Shown in pieces: positions 61,690-64,000 of a DNA stretch of 64,000 nucleotides. Source of the DNA: Paraburkholderia susongensis. GTDB taxonomy: Bacteria > Pseudomonadota > Gammaproteobacteria > Burkholderiales > Burkholderiaceae. Where the stretch lies: assembly GCF_900177725.1 (NCBI RefSeq), contig NZ_FXAT01000018.1, positions 62,001 through 126,000 of the forward strand, given 5' to 3'. A program made the translations under genes and the position numbers. Numbering within the stretch: the first letter of the stretch is position 1; every line of letters starts with the position of its first letter. The notes beneath the pieces are model-generated. The model made no database searches. It saw nothing but the letters and a program-made list of their open reading frames with translations, and was not told the DNA's origin.

Positions 61690-62940
61690 ATGAACCATCG
61701 TGACGAAGCTGTGGCACTCGACAGCGCCGACCCGCTCGCAACACTGCGCGACCAGTTCGCGCTGTCGCCGACCACCCTCTATCTCGACGGCAACTCGCTC
61801 GGCGTGCCGCCGGCCGCTGCCGCGCAGCGCGCGCAGACCGTGATCGCCGCCGAATGGGGCGAGGGTCTGATCCGCAGCTGGAACAACGCGGGCTGGTTCG
61901 CGTTGCCGCGCCGGCTCGGCAACAAGCTCGCGCCGCTGATCGGCGCGGCTGAAGACGAAGTCGTCATCACCGATACGATTTCGATCAATCTGTTCAAGCT
62001 GCTGTCGGCCGCGCTTCGGCTCGCCGATACGCGCGATCCGAAGCGCCGCGTGATCGTCTCCGAGCGCTCGAATTTCCCGAGCGATCTGTATATCGCGCAA
62101 GGACTCATCGAGCAGCTCGATCGCGGCTACGAGCTGCGCCTCGTCGACGATCCGTCCGAGCTGCCCGACGCGATCGGCGAGGACACCGCGATTGCGATGA
62201 TTACGCACGTGAACTACCGCACCGGCTACATGCACGACATGGCCGCGCTGACGAAGCTGATTCACGGCAAGGGCGCGCTCGCGCTGTGGGATCTCGCGCA
62301 TTCGGCGGGCGCGGTGCCGGTCGACCTGAACGGTGTCGGCGCGGACTACGCGGTCGGCTGCACATACAAGTATCTGAACGGCGGCCCCGGTTCGCCCGCG
62401 TTCGTGTGGGTGCCCAAGCGCCATCAGAACGCATTCGCGCAGCCGCTCTCGGGCTGGTGGGGCCACCGCGCGCCGTTCGAGATGAACCCGTCGTATCAGC
62501 CGGACAACGGCGTGGGCCGCTATCTGTGCGGCACGCAGCCGATGGTGTCGATGGCGCTCGTCGAATGCGGGCTCGACGTGTTCCTGCAAACCGACATGCA
62601 GGCGATCCGCAAGAAGTCACTCGCGCTGACCGATCTCTTTATCGAACTCGTCGAAACGCGTTGCGGCGAGTTTCCGCTCAAGCTCGTGACGCCGCGCGAT
62701 CACGCGCAGCGCGGCTCGCATGCGAGCTTCGAACATCCGCATGGCTATGAAGTGATGCAGGCGCTGATCGCGCGCGGCGTGATCGGCGACTATCGCGAGC
62801 CGCATGTGCTGCGCTTCGGCTTTACACCGCTTTACACGCGCTTCGTCGACGTGTGGGACGCCGTCGAAACGTTGCGCGAGGTGCTCACGCACGAGACCTG
62901 GCGGGCCCCCGAATTCGCCGCACGCGGCGCCGTTACCTGA
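61690..62940 (+). CDS. kynU: Kynureninase
   Basis: A 416-residue PLP enzyme that cleaves kynurenine to anthranilate and alanine. Markers: TLYLDGNSLGVPP, the DTISINLFKLL segment, THVNYRTGYMHDM, LWDLAHSAGAVPVDL (PLP Asp) and GCTYKYLNGGPGSPAF with the PLP lysine. It lies 75 bp after kynB and 10 bp before kynA. Confidence 0.97.
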   Translation: MNHRDEAVALDSADPLATLRDQFALSPTTLYLDGNSLGVPPAAAAQRAQTVIAAEWGEGLIRSWNNAGWFALPRRLGNKLAPLIGAAEDEVVITDTISINLFKLLSAALRLADTRDPKRRVIVSERSNFPSDLYIAQGLIEQLDRGYELRLVDDPSELPDAIGEDTAIAMITHVNYRTGYMHDMAALTKLIHGKGALALWDLAHSAGAVPVDLNGVGADYAVGCTYKYLNGGPGSPAFVWVPKRHQNAFAQPLSGWWGHRAPFEMNPSYQPDNGVGRYLCGTQPMVSMALVECGLDVFLQTDMQAIRKKSLALTDLFIELVETRCGEFPLKLVTPRDHAQRGSHASFEHPHGYEVMQALIARGVIGDYREPHVLRFGFTPLYTRFVDVWDAVETLREVLTHETWRAPEFAARGAVT

Positions 62941-62950
62941 GGATCACAGA

Positions 62951-63928
62951 ATGACCGATCACATGCACACGCCGGGCTTGCCGGAAGAGCCGGCGGCACA
63001 AGGCTGCCCGTTCGGGCATGGACGCGCGGCGGCGGGCGCGGCCGCCGCGGGTTCCGCTTCGGGCCAAGCTGCGGGCTCAGTTGCGGGCGCGGCGGCGGGC
63101 TCCGTCGAGGCGGGCTGGCACGACGCGCAACTCGATTTCTCGGAGTCGATGAGCTACGGCGATTATCTGTCGCTCGGCTCGGTGCTCGAAGCGCAGCATC
63201 CGTTGTCGCCGGATCACAACGAGATGCTCTTCATCATCCAGCATCAGACCAGCGAACTGTGGATGAAGCTCGCGCTCTACGAACTGCGCGCCGCGCTCAC
63301 GGCCGTGCATCGCGACGAGCTGCCGCCCGCGTTCAAGATGCTCGCGCGCGTGTCGCGGATCATGGAGCAACTGGTGCAGGCCTGGAGCGTCCTCGCGACG
63401 ATGACGCCGTCCGAATACACCGCGATGCGGCCTTATCTGGGCAGCTCGTCGGGCTTCCAGTCGTACCAGTACCGGCAGATCGAGTTCCTGCTCGGCAACA
63501 AGAACGAGCAGATGCTGAAGCCGCACGCGCATCGCGCCGACATCTACGCCGAGGTCAAGGCATCGCTCGAAGCGCCCTCGTTCTACGACGAAGTGGTGCG
63601 GCTGCTCGCGCGCCGCGGCTTTGCGATTTCGCCCGCGCGGCTCGAGCGGGACTGGACTCAGCCTACCGTGCACGATGCGTCGGTTGAAGCCGCCTGGCTT
63701 GAGGTGTATCGCAACCCGTCCGAGCATTGGGAGCTCTACGAGATGGCCGAAGAACTCGTCGATCTCGAGGACGCGTTCCGTCAATGGCGCTTCCGGCACG
63801 TGACGACGGTCGAGCGGATCATCGGCTTCAAGCAGGGCACCGGCGGCACGAGCGGCGCGCCGTATCTGCGCAAGATGCTCGACGTCGTGCTGTTTCCCGA
63901 GCTTTGGCACGTACGCACGATGCTCTAA
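62951..63928 (+). CDS. kynA: Tryptophan 2,3-dioxygenase
   Basis: A 325-residue heme enzyme that opens the indole ring of tryptophan to N-formylkynurenine. Markers: MSYGDYLSLGSVLEAQHPLS, HNEMLFIIQHQTSELWMKL (distal heme pocket) and GTSGAPYLRKMLDVVLFPELW near the C-terminus with the proximal His (HVTTVERIIG). The first roughly 60 residues are a Gly/Ala-rich low-complexity tail (AAAGAAAAGSASG) not needed for activity. The product enters kynB then kynU. Confidence 0.97.
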   Translation: MTDHMHTPGLPEEPAAQGCPFGHGRAAAGAAAAGSASGQAAGSVAGAAAGSVEAGWHDAQLDFSESMSYGDYLSLGSVLEAQHPLSPDHNEMLFIIQHQTSELWMKLALYELRAALTAVHRDELPPAFKMLARVSRIMEQLVQAWSVLATMTPSEYTAMRPYLGSSSGFQSYQYRQIEFLLGNKNEQMLKPHAHRADIYAEVKASLEAPSFYDEVVRLLARRGFAISPARLERDWTQPTVHDASVEAAWLEVYRNPSEHWELYEMAEELVDLEDAFRQWRFRHVTTVERIIGFKQGTGGTSGAPYLRKMLDVVLFPELWHVRTML

Positions 63929-63955
63929 CTGCGTCAACACTCGCGCGCGAGGTGC

Positions 63956-64000
63956 TCACCTCGCCGTGTAGCCCCCATCGATCGGCAGGCATACGCCGCT
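63956..64000 (-). CDS. Short-chain dehydrogenase, last codons only
   Basis: On the minus strand the window end encodes SGVCLPIDGGYTAR followed by TGA. This is the typical C-terminus of an SDR oxidoreductase. The rest of the gene lies beyond the window, so no function can be given. Confidence 0.7.
   Translation of the reverse strand, partial: SGVCLPIDGGYTAR

Overview
The window is GC-rich, densely coded chromosomal DNA of a Burkholderia-type beta-proteobacterium, most likely Paraburkholderia. This is judged from the gene set and order: fusA, sodB/xseA, lpxK-Trm112-kdsB-adk, SirB1/murJ/rpsT/DUF3579/argF, tsaE-amiC, and kynR/kynBUA. No plasmid backbone or whole prophage was seen. Most genes are core housekeeping genes; the accessory interest is concentrated in a few spots.

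Layout. 1-2635: the end of elongation factor G, a cupin and a nickel/cobalt permease. 3049-9056: a complete peptide/nickel-class ABC importer operon (Tat-exported binding protein, two permeases, one fused double ATPase with a minisatellite-encoded linker). 9433-11840: a secreted Rap1a/Tai-type protein, an aldo/keto reductase and a GntR regulator. 11949-14726: a CaiB CoA-transferase divergent from a citrate-synthase-like protein that carries a DNA-binding head, with a palindromic operator array between them. 14744-18235: DUF2917, a MocR regulator and a DHA2 exporter. 18528-23321: a degenerate EAL protein, an ECF41-type sigma factor and, divergently, a second ClpP followed by a NYN-LOTUS protein. 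Matching ECF41-type promoters point both ways between the sigma gene and clpP.

23551-36195 holds envelope and housekeeping functions: Fe-SOD, exonuclease VII, lipid A and KDO synthesis, adenylate kinase, an SDR, MurJ, ribosomal protein S20 and DUF3579. The argF leader is interrupted by a group II intron of about 3 kb (36196-39170). I could place it using both exon-binding interactions, the branch-point hairpin and domain V. It encodes a reverse transcriptase/maturase/HNH protein in domain IV. Unusually, a 63-codon membrane-protein reading frame also lies in the 5' half of domain I, flanked by 7-bp direct repeats.

39230-58742 continues with argF, murB, yajQ, plsY, ybaK, an acyl-CoA ligase, xerD/ogt, queG, tsaE-amiC, an EamA transporter, a pirin, a thioredoxin-TPR co-chaperone, tcdA, pdxH, a cyclopropane-fatty-acid-synthase-type methyltransferase, DUF72 and msrA. 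58743-59540 is a small lower-GC island with a GNAT acetyltransferase that abuts the beheaded end of an unknown gene. The window closes with a flavin reductase and the kynurenine pathway (kynR divergent from kynB-kynU-kynA), then the last codons of an SDR gene.

Strongest candidates for something undescribed: the ECF41 sigma/ClpP2 divergon with paired promoters, and the group II intron carrying an extra membrane-protein frame in domain I.
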